This document shows positions 22,943 through 23,730 of a DNA stretch of 23,730 nt, one piece after another. The DNA is taken from positions 1-23,730 of the forward strand of contig JASBZH010000019.1 in the NCBI GenBank assembly GCA_029983555.1. Reading direction: 5' to 3'. The position numbers and the translations under genes were made by a program. The DNA comes from Peptoniphilus sp. Its GTDB lineage: Bacteria > Bacillota > Clostridia > Tissierellales > Peptoniphilaceae. A model generated the notes under the pieces. That model made no database searches, was not told the origin of the DNA, and saw only the letters and a program-made list of their open reading frames with translations. The first letter of the stretch is position 1. Every line of letters begins with the position of its first letter.

Positions 22943-22964
22943 ATCCAAAGGGGTCTATTTTTTT
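22936..22964 (+). terminator. Rho-independent terminator of the parA-parB operon
   Basis: AAAATAGATCC and GGGTCTATTTT form a stem of about ten pairs around an AAAG loop, and it runs into seven T residues. The left arm includes the stop codon of the last gene, so the operon parA-parB-phzF-like-membrane protein ends exactly here. Confidence 0.85.
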
Positions 22965-23730
22965 ATGCTTTAAAATCGATTCTATGAGCTTTTTATTTAA
23001 TATTAGTATAATTCTATTAAAATGGGTTCAAATTTAAAATAAGAAGTGTTTTGAAGCTGTATTGAGTTTTATGAAAATAAGAGCTAAATTTTAAATCAAT
23101 TTAAAATTAAATCACATTTTGTTAATTAAAATTATGATGATTAACTTATTTTTATATGGAAATAATATTTAATTTTTATGCTCCTTTTATTTTTTTAATT
23201 TTTTAAAATGAACGACTTTTTAAGAATACATATAAAATATTTTATCTAGTATTTTGAATTTTTATATTTTTAAATATAGTTTATTAAAGTTTAAACGGTC
23301 GTGAAATTTAAACTTAACTATAATATTATGTAAATATTTTAAAATCAGAGATGATAACCTCTTAAATAACTACAGTTTTACATTTATTCTAATAAATCGT
23401 AGATATTTTATTAGAATTTTAAATTTGAATATGATTTTATCAAATGATCATTATTTTATTTTTTACAATAATTTTTATAATATTTAGATTTTTTAGTTTT
23501 TTTAAAATTATGATTATATTTTATTTTAAAATTTATTTTAAGTTAGTCCTCTTTTTTTACTATATTTTAGTTGTTATTTTTATTTGATATATAATTATAA
23601 TTTTTCTATTTTACTTAAATTTATGATTTTTATAATTTATATTCAAAATTTTTTTGTAAAATTATCCACAATATAAATTATTTTGTTTAATAAATTAATT
23701 TATATTTACAATTATTAGTTTAATATACTG
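22965..23730. other. Extremely AT-rich gene-free region at the right edge
   Basis: No open frame with a credible start is visible on either strand over about 766 bases. It contains two perfect inverted repeats (23287-23315 and 23387-23416) and one perfect-consensus DnaA box TTATCCACA at 23662-23670. Beyond these I see only A/T runs. The window ends inside it, so it may be the upstream region of a gene outside. Confidence 0.6.
23662..23670 (+). promoter_or_regulatory. Isolated consensus DnaA box
   Basis: TTATCCACA, a perfect match to the DnaA box, about 11 kb from the main origin cluster and embedded in very AT-rich noncoding DNA. A chance match is possible. A DnaA-titration or regulatory site is the alternative. 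Confidence 0.4.

Overview
This window is the replication-origin region of a strongly AT-rich, low-GC Gram-positive (Firmicutes) chromosome. The gene order rpmH-rnpA-yidD-yidC-jag-mnmE-mnmG-rsmG-parA-parB on one side, and dnaA-dnaN-yaaA-recF-gyrB-gyrA on the other, is typical of Clostridia/Tissierellia. I lean towards an anaerobic coccus of the Peptoniphilaceae type. That is inference from base composition, gene order and the lack of sporulation genes, and it has not been tested by phylogeny.

Layout. The origin is bipartite. One DnaA-box cluster lies between dnaA and rpmH (about 12450-12691). A second cluster, with DnaA-trio-like TAG/TAA repeats, lies between dnaA and dnaN (about 10930-11048). 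Genes left of the origin are read leftwards and genes right of it rightwards, so every gene follows replication. The left arm is one tightly packed run: dnaA, dnaN, yaaA, recF, gyrB, gyrA. Without a visible break it continues into a partner-switching sigma module (STAS anti-anti-sigma factor, a reduced RsbW-like anti-sigma factor, a SigB/SigF-family sigma factor) and a PsiE-like membrane protein with a CorC/HlyC-type C-terminal domain. A terminator closes this run. A glycerol kinase gene follows, and then about 500 bases holding REP-like dispersed repeats.

The right arm has three units. The first is the ribosomal protein L34/RNase P/membrane insertase operon, ending in jag. Next comes a structured 200-base gap, then mnmE-mnmG-rsmG (tRNA and 16S rRNA modification). 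The third is parA-parB (chromosome segregation), followed by a PhzF-like isomerase homologue and a small membrane-anchored protein, and closed by a terminator. The last 770 bases are extremely AT-rich and show no gene.

The most interesting signal is in the 726-base gap before parA. It holds four near-identical 16-base palindromes of the form TGCTCYACGTRGAGCA, plus one degenerate copy. They keep the ACGT core, outer bases and dimensions of the bacterial centromere parS (TGTTTCACGTGAAACA) but differ in the flanking half-site positions. The ParB encoded next door differs from usual ParB at two of the four residues known to set parS/NBS specificity. I read this as a candidate co-diverged centromere. 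Other points are an anti-sigma factor that seems to have lost its kinase motifs, a PhzF homologue without its catalytic glutamate, and a perfect 14-bp hairpin made of DnaA boxes upstream of dnaA.
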